A DNA stretch of 64,000 nt from Actinoplanes italicus. Its GTDB lineage: Bacteria > Actinomycetota > Actinomycetes > Mycobacteriales > Micromonosporaceae. Each line of letters begins with the position of its first letter. Positions within the stretch are counted from its first letter, which is position 1. The notes under the pieces were generated by a model. The model was not told the origin of the DNA and searched no databases. It was given only the letters and a program-made list of their open reading frames with translations. Made by a program: the position numbers and the translations under genes. The stretch covers positions 1 to 64,000 of the forward strand of contig NZ_PVMZ01000022.1 in the NCBI RefSeq assembly GCF_003001815.1. The letters run 5' to 3'. Below are positions 16,841 through 25,084 of this stretch, piece by piece.

Positions 16841-18634
16841 ATGACGGAGACTCGTGCCGGGGAGGAGGCCGCCGACCCCCTTGCCGGGTTGATCCGGCAG
16901 CTCGCCGACGGCCCGGCCCGGACGTCGGCTGCCAGGCGGCTCGCCCCGGCCGTCCGGCAGGCGGTCTACCCGCTGTGCCTGCGCCGGCTCGGTACCAGCG
17001 AGGCGGCCGAGGAGGCGGTTCAGGAGACCTGGCTTCGCCTGCTCGAACACATCCATCGCCACGGTGCGGAACAACTTCGCATCGACAACCCGGCGGCGTA
17101 CGTGCGGCGCGTCGCCGACAACGCGTGCACCGACGCGATCCGCGCGGTCGTCCGGCGGCGACGCGAGATCGGGGTGGACGAGCCCGACGCCCTGACGCCG
17201 GAACCTCAGGACGACGACGACATCACGCCCGCGTACGGTGCCGGTACGCCCGGACGGCGGGCGGCGGCGCGGTTCGGGTACCGGTCCGGTGAGCTGTTGT
17301 CGCAGCTCACCGCGCTCTCCGAGACCGAGCGGACCGTGCTGCTGCTGCGCCAGCAGGGACGCGGCTATCCGGAGATCGCACGGATGCTCGGCGACGAGGA
17401 CGGTGTCGCCACGGTCCGTACCCAGGGCGAGCGGGCGGTGCAGCATCTGCGCGGACGCATCCACGTCAGGGTGTGGATGCTGGAGCCGCCGGAGGCCTGG
17501 ACGCCGGTGTCGTGTCCTCGGCTGGCCGAACTGCAGAAAACGGTGCGTGACCTTCTGCTCGCCGGGAGGCCGGTCCCGGTCGCCCGGTACCGCGAGATCG
17601 GACGGCACCTCGATCCGGACCCCAACGCGGCCGCCGGTGGACGCAGTCGACTGTGCCCGGTCTGCGCGCAGGAGCGGCGGCGCAACGAGCTGCGGTACTG
17701 GTGGCTGCTGGCCGCGCTGCCGGTGCTGGTCGTCCGCGAGTCCCGCCCTCCGGTTCGCCCGGCCGGGCACACGACGTCACTGCCGGCGATCAGGCCGGCC
17801 ACGGTGTCGCCGCCCGGTCCACGGGCCGTCGCCCGCCGGACCAACCGCCGCCGTGTCGGCACTTCCGCGTCGCTGGTGCTGTTCGTGGCGTTGTTCGGCG
17901 GTGTGGCGCTGCTGCGGCCGGAGGACAGCCGTGGTGGCACGACCGAGGGTGCCGCGGCTCCGGCCGTACCGTATTCCGCTTCTGTCGCCCCGGCTTCTGT
18001 TGTTCCGGGTGCCGTCGTGCGGCCGACGCCGTCTCAGCCTGGTCGCCCGTCACCGGACACCTCCACCGACGAGGAGGATGGCCGCGATCGCCGGCTCCGG
18101 CCCGGCCCGGACGAATCGGAGCCGGTCGAGTCGGAACCCGTGAAGTCCGAGCCGGTCGAGTCGGAACCCGTGAAGTCCGAGCCGGTCGAGTCCGAGCCGG
18201 TCGGGCCGGAACCCGTGGAACCGGAACCGGTCGAGCCAGAGCAGGTCGAGCCGGAACCGGTGGAGTCCGAGCCGGTGCCGAGCGAACCACTGCCGCGACC
18301 ACAGTTCTTCGTGGACGTCGAGGTTCACGCCGAACGAAACCAGACCGGAATGATGGGCTGCACCCCACCGTTCGCCTGCCTGCCGATCCCGGAGCATTGG
18401 TGGGGAGTCGAGGCGTACGTCGGCTCGACCCTGATTTCCCAGTGCCGTGGCGAAGGCGACTTCAACTGCCGGTTCGGCGAGTTCGCGCAGGGCACCGAGG
18501 TCAGGTTGAAGGCCGTCGGGTCGATTGTCGGGCGCGCCGTCTGGTCCGGCTGCGATCGGCGCGATCCGTGCACCGTCGCTGTGGACGCGCGGCGCACGGC
18601 CGGTGTGACCTTCGGTCCGCCGATAATCCGTTGA
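16841..18634 (+). CDS. Sigma-70-like protein fused to a membrane segment, EPV(E/K)S repeats and a Cys-rich tail
   Basis: A 597-residue protein combining a regulator and a surface part. Residues about 35-110 look like sigma region 2 (QAVYPLCLRRLGTSEAAEEA) and about 155-205 like region 4 (TERTVLLLRQQGRGYPEIAR). A helical segment with CPVCAQE follows. A membrane helix, SLVLFVALFGGVALL, lies at residues 341-358; a shorter hydrophobic run is at 285-298. Residues 425-483 are repeats of SEPVE, SEPVK and PEPVE, and the last 110 residues contain six cysteines, likely disulphide-bonded outside the cell. With a single crossing, the sigma part is cytoplasmic and the tail extracellular. GGAGGG before ATG 16841 fixes the start. 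No separate anti-sigma gene is adjacent. Confidence 0.75.
   Translation: MTETRAGEEAADPLAGLIRQLADGPARTSAARRLAPAVRQAVYPLCLRRLGTSEAAEEAVQETWLRLLEHIHRHGAEQLRIDNPAAYVRRVADNACTDAIRAVVRRRREIGVDEPDALTPEPQDDDDITPAYGAGTPGRRAAARFGYRSGELLSQLTALSETERTVLLLRQQGRGYPEIARMLGDEDGVATVRTQGERAVQHLRGRIHVRVWMLEPPEAWTPVSCPRLAELQKTVRDLLLAGRPVPVARYREIGRHLDPDPNAAAGGRSRLCPVCAQERRRNELRYWWLLAALPVLVVRESRPPVRPAGHTTSLPAIRPATVSPPGPRAVARRTNRRRVGTSASLVLFVALFGGVALLRPEDSRGGTTEGAAAPAVPYSASVAPASVVPGAVVRPTPSQPGRPSPDTSTDEEDGRDRRLRPGPDESEPVESEPVKSEPVESEPVKSEPVESEPVGPEPVEPEPVEPEQVEPEPVESEPVPSEPLPRPQFFVDVEVHAERNQTGMMGCTPPFACLPIPEHWWGVEAYVGSTLISQCRGEGDFNCRFGEFAQGTEVRLKAVGSIVGRAVWSGCDRRDPCTVAVDARRTAGVTFGPPIIR
18118..18288 (+). repeat. In-frame tandem repeat encoding EPVE/KS stalk
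   Basis: Two identical 30-base units (18121-18150 and 18151-18180) are followed by degenerate 12- to 15-base variants that keep the GAGCCGGT core. They encode SEPVE/SEPVK/PEPVE units inside the sigma-like membrane protein, probably a flexible wall-spanning stalk. The exact copies suggest recent slippage, so the repeat number may vary between strains. Confidence 0.85.
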
Positions 18635-18645
18635 ACCGCCTGCGT

Positions 18646-18674
18646 CTCGGGGGCTGCGGTCCGCAGCCCCCGAG
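18646..18674. terminator. Bidirectional hairpin terminator
   Basis: A perfect 14-base inverted repeat (CTCGGGGGCTGCGG and its complement) separated by a single T lies between the stops of two convergent genes at 18634 and 18680. No U-tract follows on either side, as is common in high-GC actinomycetes. Confidence 0.8.
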
Positions 18675-18679
18675 TCGCG

Positions 18680-21523
18680 TCATCCCAGTGGCAGCCGGCT
18701 GACCGGCGCCCAGGGAACCCAGGCGTCACCCGTCGTCCAGCTCACGGCCGGCACCCCGTCGTTGCCGACGGCGAACAGGTCGAGCTGGGTGCGTCCCTGG
18801 TCCGCCGCCGCCAGCCGGGCACGAGGCGGCGCGGTCATTCCGGCGGCGACCGGCACCCACGGCTGCCACCCGTCGTTGCGAAGCCACGTCACGTGTGGTG
18901 CGCCGGCCCGGTCCACGGCGAACAGGATGGGCCGGCCACTCCGCGTCGCCGCGGTGATCGGTGCACCGGGCTCGGCCCTGAATCGGGAGTCGGCGGAAAC
19001 CCGTACCCAAGGTTGCCAGGTCTTTCCTTTGATCCAGGTCATCATCGGCACGCCGTCCTGACCGACGACGAACGCGTTGAGCTGCGCTCCCTGCGTGCCC
19101 GTGGTGATCGGCGCTCCCGCCGGAACGGTGAAGCGTGATCCGCCGACGACCGGAACCCACGGCTGCCAGGCGCCCCCCTTGAGCCACGTCATCATCGGCA
19201 CGCCCTCGTGACCGACGACGAACGCGTTGAGCTGCTGCCCCTGCATGCCCGTGGTGATCGGCGCGCCCGGCGGGGCCGTGAACCGCGACCCACCGACGAC
19301 CGGAACCCAGGGCTGCCACGTCTTTGCTTTGAGCCAGGTCATCATGGGTACGCCGTCACGCCCGACCACGAACGCGTTCAGCTGCTCACCCTGCATGGCC
19401 GTGGCGATCGGCGCACCCGGAGGTGCCGTGAACCGCGACCCACCGACGACCGGCGTCCACGGCCGCCACGCGTTGCCGTGCTGCCAGGTCATCGTGGGCA
19501 CCCCGTCGCGACCGACCACGAACAGGTCCAGCTGCCCGCCCGCCTGGTGGGCGGCGGTGGGTGTGGCGCCCGGCGACACGCTGAACGGCGTACCGGCCCG
19601 CTCGCCCGAGCGTTCGTGGCGCTGCGGCCGGTTCGCGACGGTGAAGTCCAGCACGAGCACCTGGCCGGTGCGCGGGTTGCGGACGGTCACCAGCCCCGTG
19701 TGCGCGTCGCTGGTGACGATGTCGCCGGTGGCCAACGCTCCCGGCGCGACGTCCTTCGGCTTCACGAGAGGTTTGTAGTCGATCTGGCGGCCGTCGGTGG
19801 TGACGTACCGGCCGCCGGTCATCGCCCGGAACGGGCCCGGGTTGTTGCGCAGCACCAGGTCCACGAACGCGTCGAACGGCATCCGGGTGGCCGGGACCGC
19901 CTCGAAGAAGCCGCCGTTGCCGACGCCGCGCGACTCGCAGGCCAGAGCCTCCGACTCGCCGCACCGGTCGATGCGCACGGCCGCGTAGTAGCCGGCCCCA
20001 CCACCGCGGCACGGCAGATGCGCGTCGACGAACGTCCACCGGTCGACCACCCGGGTGCCGCAGATGTGTCCGCCGGCGGCGGGTACCTCGATGTTCACTC
20101 CGCAGGCGAAGTTCGGTTCGACGCACACGTTGGCGCGGTCGTCGTGGTCGCGGACGCCGTCGATCCTTACCACCTCGGCGCGGCTGCCGACCCCGGCCCG
20201 CGTCGGGATGAGCAGCGTCGGCACCGCCTTGCCCTTGTCGTCGGGTTTCAGGAGCGCCGACACGGGGTTCTTGTACGCGTGTGGCGTGACCACGCCGCCG
20301 GCGCTGATGAGGAACTCCTCGGAGCCGGAGTACACCTCCGCACCGGCATGCCGGAACCGCTGAAAGTATCCGGTGGGGTGCAGGATCAGGTCGGTGATCA
20401 GGTCGGGCACCCGGTATCCGGTGAGGGCGGCCGGCACCATGGTGTCGGCTGCGGGCACCGACCATCCGAATGTGTCGCTGCTGCCGACGAGCACCAGATG
20501 CCGCCACGTCTGCGGGTCGTGGAGCTTGTCGATGTCGTCGCCGCGCAGCCTGCGGAACGGGACGTTGCGGCGCAGGCCGCGGCTGGAGACCGCGAACTTC
20601 GCGGAGGTGTAGTCGAGGACCATCTGCGCGGCCCGCTTCACGTCGTCGTCGGCGGCGAAGTCGTACAGCGTCTGCAACGCGGCCATGGAGTAGTCCTGGT
20701 AGGGGCGCGAGTTGTACTCGATGAAGTCGTCGCGCAGCAGCCGCTGCAGGTAGCCGAGCATCCAGTCGCGCATCCCGTTGGCCTTGTTGTCGAAGGCGGC
20801 GTCGCCGGGCTGACGGCGCTGCAGCAGCTGGTTGGTGAGGTAGTGCGACGTGCGGGTCAGCAGGATGTGGTTCTCGCTCTCCGGAATGTGCACCTTCGGC
20901 CCCACCGGCGGTAGCTTGCAGGACCAGCGGGCCATGCCGTCGTGCGCCTTTCCGCGTACGTGGAGCAGCGGATCTTTCGCCAGCAGGCGTTCGTGGACCT
21001 CGCCGTCGAGGTACTGCCCGTAGCGGTAGGCGGCGACGATCAGGCCACGCATCACCACGTCCCACTCGCCGGAGCGTTTACAGACGCCGGGGACCACCTC
21101 GAATTCCGTGCCGGGATTGCTGGTGACCTTCATGGCCAGCAGGGTCCGGTTGACCTCGGCGCGCAGCTCGGCTCCGTCGGCCGTCCCTTTGGCGCACTGG
21201 TACTTGCCGCCGCGCTGGGCCGCCCGGCGTACCGCCTCCAGTTTGGCGGTGAGGATGTTCGCGAAGCTCTCCTCGCCGTCGCCGTCCGGCGCGATCAGGG
21301 GCTCGCAGGCGAATTGCCGGATCACGGCGTCGGACCGGGCCGCGTACCCGGCGCGGGACTCGGCCGTGTTGCGGGGCGCCCTGTCCAACGGGTCGCCTGC
21401 CGTCGTGGCCGCCGCCGCGGGGGTCACCGTGGCCGCCGACGTCACGACGAGCATGGCCGTGACGAGCAGGAGGCCGCACCGTTTCAGGCGGTGCGGCAGG
21501 GTGGGGCGTGGTTCTCTCGGCAT
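18680..21523 (-). CDS. Large secreted protein with C-terminal seven-repeat (PLL-like) beta-propeller
   Basis: A 947-residue exported protein. The start ATG follows GAAGGAGA and a signal peptide ending SAATVTPAAAA. Residues about 40-590 are not assigned with confidence; the helical part with SENHILLTRTSHYLTNQLL and SRPYQDYSMAALQTLYDF resembles an (alpha/alpha) toroid of the kind used by polysaccharide lyases. The last 345 residues hold seven consecutive repeats of about 50 residues with the core QLNAFVVGRDGVPMMTW and WQPWVPVVGGSRF, as in PLL-type fucose-binding lectins and related propellers. Seven units would close one propeller, probably for glycan binding. Neighbouring blades are close copies at the DNA level. 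Biological substrate unknown. Confidence 0.75.
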   Translation of the reverse strand: MPREPRPTLPHRLKRCGLLLVTAMLVVTSAATVTPAAAATTAGDPLDRAPRNTAESRAGYAARSDAVIRQFACEPLIAPDGDGEESFANILTAKLEAVRRAAQRGGKYQCAKGTADGAELRAEVNRTLLAMKVTSNPGTEFEVVPGVCKRSGEWDVVMRGLIVAAYRYGQYLDGEVHERLLAKDPLLHVRGKAHDGMARWSCKLPPVGPKVHIPESENHILLTRTSHYLTNQLLQRRQPGDAAFDNKANGMRDWMLGYLQRLLRDDFIEYNSRPYQDYSMAALQTLYDFAADDDVKRAAQMVLDYTSAKFAVSSRGLRRNVPFRRLRGDDIDKLHDPQTWRHLVLVGSSDTFGWSVPAADTMVPAALTGYRVPDLITDLILHPTGYFQRFRHAGAEVYSGSEEFLISAGGVVTPHAYKNPVSALLKPDDKGKAVPTLLIPTRAGVGSRAEVVRIDGVRDHDDRANVCVEPNFACGVNIEVPAAGGHICGTRVVDRWTFVDAHLPCRGGGAGYYAAVRIDRCGESEALACESRGVGNGGFFEAVPATRMPFDAFVDLVLRNNPGPFRAMTGGRYVTTDGRQIDYKPLVKPKDVAPGALATGDIVTSDAHTGLVTVRNPRTGQVLVLDFTVANRPQRHERSGERAGTPFSVSPGATPTAAHQAGGQLDLFVVGRDGVPTMTWQHGNAWRPWTPVVGGSRFTAPPGAPIATAMQGEQLNAFVVGRDGVPMMTWLKAKTWQPWVPVVGGSRFTAPPGAPITTGMQGQQLNAFVVGHEGVPMMTWLKGGAWQPWVPVVGGSRFTVPAGAPITTGTQGAQLNAFVVGQDGVPMMTWIKGKTWQPWVRVSADSRFRAEPGAPITAATRSGRPILFAVDRAGAPHVTWLRNDGWQPWVPVAAGMTAPPRARLAAADQGRTQLDLFAVGNDGVPAVSWTTGDAWVPWAPVSRLPLG
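18683..19590 (-). repeat. 150-base tandem repeats encoding propeller blades
   Basis: Blocks recur every 150 bases, for example the GATCGGCGC element near 19103, 19253 and 19403 and the GGTCATCATCGG/GGGT element between them. The four central copies are very similar in DNA and protein while the outer ones have diverged, which points to expansion from the middle of the array. Confidence 0.85.
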
Positions 21524-21764
21524 CGCCGGTCTCCTTCGGTAAGGGCTTCCACCGGCGTAGACGGGAGGCCGTCCGGAGAACCGACACGGTCCGGGCAACT
21601 ACCCCCGTTCGGGTCAACGGCCGCTCGCGCGAATACCGGATCATCGAGGGCCGCGGGTCACTCAAGCGGGCTATCGTGCCGGTGTTCCGGCTGTGAATAC
21701 ACTCGCACCACTCATTTTCATGGGTTTGGCGAATCCGTTCACGAGTAGCAGAGGAATGATTCCC

Positions 21765-22247
21765 ATGAGATTCTTCAACGGTCGGCGTACTGCCATTCTC
21801 GCCATGGCGACCCTGCTTTCCGTCACCTCGGTGACCGCCTGGGGGACACCTTCGACGGCAGCGGTCTACCCGCAGATCTGCACGAAGGGGGCACCCAAAC
21901 CGTGCCGCGACACGGAGATGATCCCGGTGTGCGAGGGAGAGCCCTGCGTGGAGATCGGGAGGCTGTTCTTCAGCACGTCGGGGCGGGTCAACGTGGTATG
22001 GAACGGCTCGGCCGACCGGTTCAACATCCGCTGGGCGATCCACAGCGGCGGCCGGGTGTACGAGTTGAACCAGCGGTCCAAGGGCAGCGGTCAGCGGGTG
22101 GACAAGCTGAACGTGGGCCCGGCCGCGCGCGCGAACAAATACACGGTCAGCGTCCAGGGGTGCAGGACGCGATTCCTGCGAAGCTCGAAATGCGGCGAAT
22201 GGGCCGCCGGATGGATCATTCCGGAGACCGGCGAACGCTATTTCTGA
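21765..22247 (+). CDS. Small secreted hypothetical protein
   Basis: A 160-residue exported protein of unknown function. ATG 21765 has GAGGAA eight bases upstream and begins MRFFNGRRTAILAMATLL, a good signal peptide with likely cleavage after TPSTAA. The mature part contains cysteine pairs in YPQICTKGAPKPCRD and VCEGEPCVEIG and a third pair in VQGCRTRFLRSSKCGEW, so three disulphides are likely. The middle (VNVVWNGSADRFNIRW) looks like a beta-sandwich. The composition is less GC-biased in the signal region. It converges with the TetR gene. Confidence 0.65.
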   Translation: MRFFNGRRTAILAMATLLSVTSVTAWGTPSTAAVYPQICTKGAPKPCRDTEMIPVCEGEPCVEIGRLFFSTSGRVNVVWNGSADRFNIRWAIHSGGRVYELNQRSKGSGQRVDKLNVGPAARANKYTVSVQGCRTRFLRSSKCGEWAAGWIIPETGERYF

Positions 22248-22253
22248 ACAGGA

Positions 22254-22284
22254 CACCCTGCTCCGCCTTCATCGGGGCAGGGTG
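22254..22284. terminator. Hairpin between convergent genes
   Basis: CACCCTGC (22254-22261) pairs with GCAGGGTG (22277-22284) around a 15-base loop. It overlaps the 3' end of the TetR gene and follows the stop of the small secreted protein, so it may serve both. Confidence 0.5.
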
Positions 22285-22931
22285 CCCACCGTCGTCATGG
22301 TGACGGCGAGGTGCAGCGCGCCGTGCAGGTCGGTCTGCAGAACGGCGAGCGATGGTTCGGCCTGGTAGACCGCGAGCACGGTGGCCGGTGGCGGGAGGTA
22401 GGCCGACAGCGCCCCGGCCAGGACGAGAACCTGCAGGCAGTACGCCTGTGTACCGTCACCGAGCTCCGGCACGTGCTTGCGGATCAGCGCGGTCATGGCG
22501 GCCAGGGCATCCAGCGACTCCCGCTTGTGCCGCGTGACGACCTCGACCGAGACGTTCTGCTCCAGGACGCTGCCCTGCGCCCCGAAGAGGCCGCAGAGCA
22601 CCGGCCGGTCGGCGAGGGATCGGCTGAGGATGCCGGCCAGCAGTCCGGCCCGCTCGGTGGCGGGCGCCCGCGGATCGATGCCGCCGGCGAGTTCGTCGCC
22701 GAGCGCGGACAGCCACTCCCGCAGGAACCGGTCCAGCAGTTCGAGCAGGACCGCCTCGCGCGTCTCGAAATATCGCAGCACATTCGACTTGGCCAGGCCC
22801 ACCCGGCGGCTCAGCTCGTTGAGGCTGACCTCGGCGACCGGCATCTCGTCGAGCATCGCCGCGGCGGTGTCCAGGATCGCGCGGCGGCGGATCTCCCGCT
22901 GCTCCTCGCTTCGCGCCCGTTGGAACGTCAC
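22269..22931 (-). CDS. TetR-family repressor
   Basis: A 220-residue regulator. The N-terminal DNA-binding part contains ILDTAAAMLDEMPVAEVS followed by LNELSRRVGLAKSNVLRYF, the helix-turn-helix ending in the usual Y-F. The C-terminal ligand domain is helical. It is divergent from an SDR oxidoreductase, and three copies of the same palindromic element lie between the two genes, so it almost certainly represses that gene and itself. It starts with ATG or the in-frame codon at 22931. The inducer is probably the SDR substrate, unknown. Confidence 0.88.
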   Translation of the reverse strand: MTFQRARSEEQREIRRRAILDTAAAMLDEMPVAEVSLNELSRRVGLAKSNVLRYFETREAVLLELLDRFLREWLSALGDELAGGIDPRAPATERAGLLAGILSRSLADRPVLCGLFGAQGSVLEQNVSVEVVTRHKRESLDALAAMTALIRKHVPELGDGTQAYCLQVLVLAGALSAYLPPPATVLAVYQAEPSLAVLQTDLHGALHLAVTMTTVGTLPR

Positions 22932-22948
22932 ATCCCGCAGCCTACATT

Positions 22949-23021
22949 ACGTACCGCCGGTCTCTTGACAGCAGACCGGCGGTCTCTTAATGTCGAAACC
23001 TACAAGAGACCGGCGGTACGT
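22949..23021. promoter_or_regulatory. Three-site TetR operator around a consensus promoter
   Basis: ACGTACCGCCGGTCTCTTG at 22949-22967 is repeated exactly inverted at 23003-23021, and a third, central copy of the AGACCGGCGGT core lies at 22973-22985. Rightward TTGACA (22965-22970) and TAATGT (22988-22993) are 17 bases apart, a near-ideal promoter, and the middle copy fills the spacer. Binding of the divergent TetR protein would block both genes. Confidence 0.8.
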
Positions 23022-23036
23022 TAAAAGGAGCACGAC

Positions 23037-23933
23037 ATGAGCGACAGCTGGAGCGAGCTGAACATCCCCGACCAGCAAGGCCGGGTCGCGGTCGTCACCG
23101 GCGCCAACACCGGACTGGGCTTCGAGACCGCCCGGGCACTCGCCGAGCACGGGGCGAGCGTGGTGCTGGCCGTGCGCGACGTGGAGAAGGGCAAGCAGGC
23201 CGCCGACCGGATCACCGGCGACGTCACGGTGCAGGAGCTGGACCTGACATCGCTGGACTCGATCCGCACCGCCGCCGCGACGCTGCGCGCCACTCACCCG
23301 CGCATCGACCTGCTGATCAACAACGCGGGCGTCATGTACACCCCGAAGCGGACCACCCACGACGGCTTCGAGCTGCAGTTCGGCACGAACCACCTCGGCC
23401 ACTTCGCACTCACCGGCCTGCTGCTCGACCGGCTCCTGCCGGTGCCCGGCTCCCGGGTGGTGACGGTCAGCAGCACCGGCCACCGCATCCAGGCCGCGAT
23501 CCACTTCGACGACCTGCAGTGGGAGCGGTCCTACAGCCGGATCGGCGCTTACGGGCAGTCGAAGCTGGCCAACCTCATGTTCACCTACGAGCTGCAGCGG
23601 CGGCTCGCGTCACACGGCACCCTCGCCGTGGCCGCACACCCGGGCGTGTCCAACACCGAGCTGGTCCGCAACGCCCCGGCCGCGCTCCGGCTGCCGGTCA
23701 CCTGGCTCGCACCCCTCATCACCCAGCCCGCCGCGTCGGGGGCACTGCCGACCCTGCGCGCCGCCACCGACCCGGCGGTCCGCGGCGCGCAGTATTACGG
23801 ACCCGGCGGCCGGGGCGAACTGCGCGGCCATCCGCGGCTCGTCGCCTCCAGCCCGGCCTCCCACGACACCGTGACCCAGAAGCGGCTGTGGTCGGTCTCC
23901 GAGGACCTCACCGGCGTGCACTTCCCGATCTGA
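23037..23933 (+). CDS. Short-chain dehydrogenase/reductase, retinol dehydrogenase-like
   Basis: A 298-residue NAD(P)-dependent oxidoreductase of the longer classical SDR group. It has the cofactor motif VTGANTGLGFE, the NNAG motif in LLINNAGVMY, the catalytic Ser in VVTVSSTGHR and YxxxK in YGQSKLAN. RBS AAAGGAG precedes the ATG. It is the only gene on its transcript and is controlled by the divergent TetR through the operators at 22949-23021. Substrate not predictable. Confidence 0.88.
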   Translation: MSDSWSELNIPDQQGRVAVVTGANTGLGFETARALAEHGASVVLAVRDVEKGKQAADRITGDVTVQELDLTSLDSIRTAAATLRATHPRIDLLINNAGVMYTPKRTTHDGFELQFGTNHLGHFALTGLLLDRLLPVPGSRVVTVSSTGHRIQAAIHFDDLQWERSYSRIGAYGQSKLANLMFTYELQRRLASHGTLAVAAHPGVSNTELVRNAPAALRLPVTWLAPLITQPAASGALPTLRAATDPAVRGAQYYGPGGRGELRGHPRLVASSPASHDTVTQKRLWSVSEDLTGVHFPI

Positions 23934-24084
23934 CGGCCACCTGCACCGTTCTCTCAGCCGGGACGTGGGACTCGAGGCCGGCCTCGGAGCGGCCGGGAAG
24001 GCGCGGCGGAGCTCGCCTCACGCGACGGCTCCGGCGCGGATGCCGAAGTCGCGGCCGGTGGTGGCGGCGTCGCCGCGCCGCTGG

Positions 24085-24885
24085 TCAGGGCAGATCGTCG
24101 AGCCAGGACCTCATGACGGCGACGCCGTTCGGGTACGGATCTGCCTTCGGCCTGTTGAGGAAACCGTGGGAGCTGTCCCGGATGAAGGTGGAGGTCACCG
24201 GGACGCCCTCCCTGTCCAGGCGCTCGGCGTACAGCTCGCTCGATGCCCGGAGCGTGTCCGCTTCCGCGTCGAGGAACAACGTCGGCGGGATGTCGCCCGC
24301 CGACGCCGTCGCCGGAGACGCCTCGGGGTCGTCGAGCAACGACGCGTCGCCGACGAAGTTCATCGTGATCCGCCGGTAGACGTCCGCGGTGAACTGCCGC
24401 CGGACGCTGGAGGCGTCGATACTGGCCTGCAACGCGGCCGGGATCGGCGGCAGTTCCACGTGGAAGGCCCCGTAGGCGAGGATCAGCCCCGCCGGCCGGT
24501 GGCCCGCCGCGCGGATGGTCGCCGAGGCCGACAGGTTCGCTCCGGCGCTCGCACCGCCCAGCACGATCCGGCGCCCCGGATACCGGCCGGCGGTGTCGAG
24601 GTAGGCGTCGAGCACGTCGTGGACCGGCACCGGGAAGTTGTTGCGGTGCGGCCGGATGCGGCGCTTCGGCAGCATCAGCGGCAGGAACGACACCTTGCGG
24701 TAGTCGACCGCGACCACTGGCCGACCGGTCCGGGCCAGGTCCGTCGCGACCGCGTGCGACTCCGCCATCCGCAGGCTGCCACCGACGTACGCGCCGCCGT
24801 GAACCCAGACGACCACCTCAGCATCCGGCCGCTGCACAGCCGGAAGGTACTCGCGGGTGCTCACGGCGCCGTGCCGGCCGCGCAC
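24085..24885 (-). CDS. Alpha/beta hydrolase of the hormone-sensitive-lipase type
   Basis: An esterase-like protein of at least 266 residues. It shows the HGGAYVGGS oxyanion motif, the nucleophile in GGASAGANLSAS (GxSxG with Ser at the elbow), the Asp in FLDAEADTL and the His in DSSHGFLN, so a full triad is present. The first possible standard start is GTG 24885, but coding-like sequence (TPIPKVTWRFRKVRGRHG) continues upstream and no ATG, GTG or TTG exists before the upstream stop. A CTG at 24936 is preceded by GGAGGAG four bases away and may be the true start, adding 17 residues. Substrate probably a short acyl ester. Confidence 0.82.
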   Translation of the reverse strand: MRGRHGAVSTREYLPAVQRPDAEVVVWVHGGAYVGGSLRMAESHAVATDLARTGRPVVAVDYRKVSFLPLMLPKRRIRPHRNNFPVPVHDVLDAYLDTAGRYPGRRIVLGGASAGANLSASATIRAAGHRPAGLILAYGAFHVELPPIPAALQASIDASSVRRQFTADVYRRITMNFVGDASLLDDPEASPATASAGDIPPTLFLDAEADTLRASSELYAERLDREGVPVTSTFIRDSSHGFLNRPKADPYPNGVAVMRSWLDDLP

Positions 24886-25084
24886 CTTCCGGAAACGCCA
24901 GGTGACCTTCGGGATCGGCGTGCGGGACTCGCTCAGATCGCTCCTCCGGAGGGCGGACGGCCGGGCCGAGGCGGTGGCCGGGTGGGCTGCCGCCGGGCGG
25001 GTCTGCCAGCCTACGCGCCCGCAAACGTCCCGTTTCCCCGCGGGTTCGCGGGCATCCGCCCGGCTGCCGGGGAGGCGGGCGGGG

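Noticed and set aside
18118-18288. GAGCCGGT repeats as a possible CRISPR or regulatory array
   Set aside because: The repeats stay in frame, vary by single codons and encode the EPVE/KS stalk, with no unique spacers.
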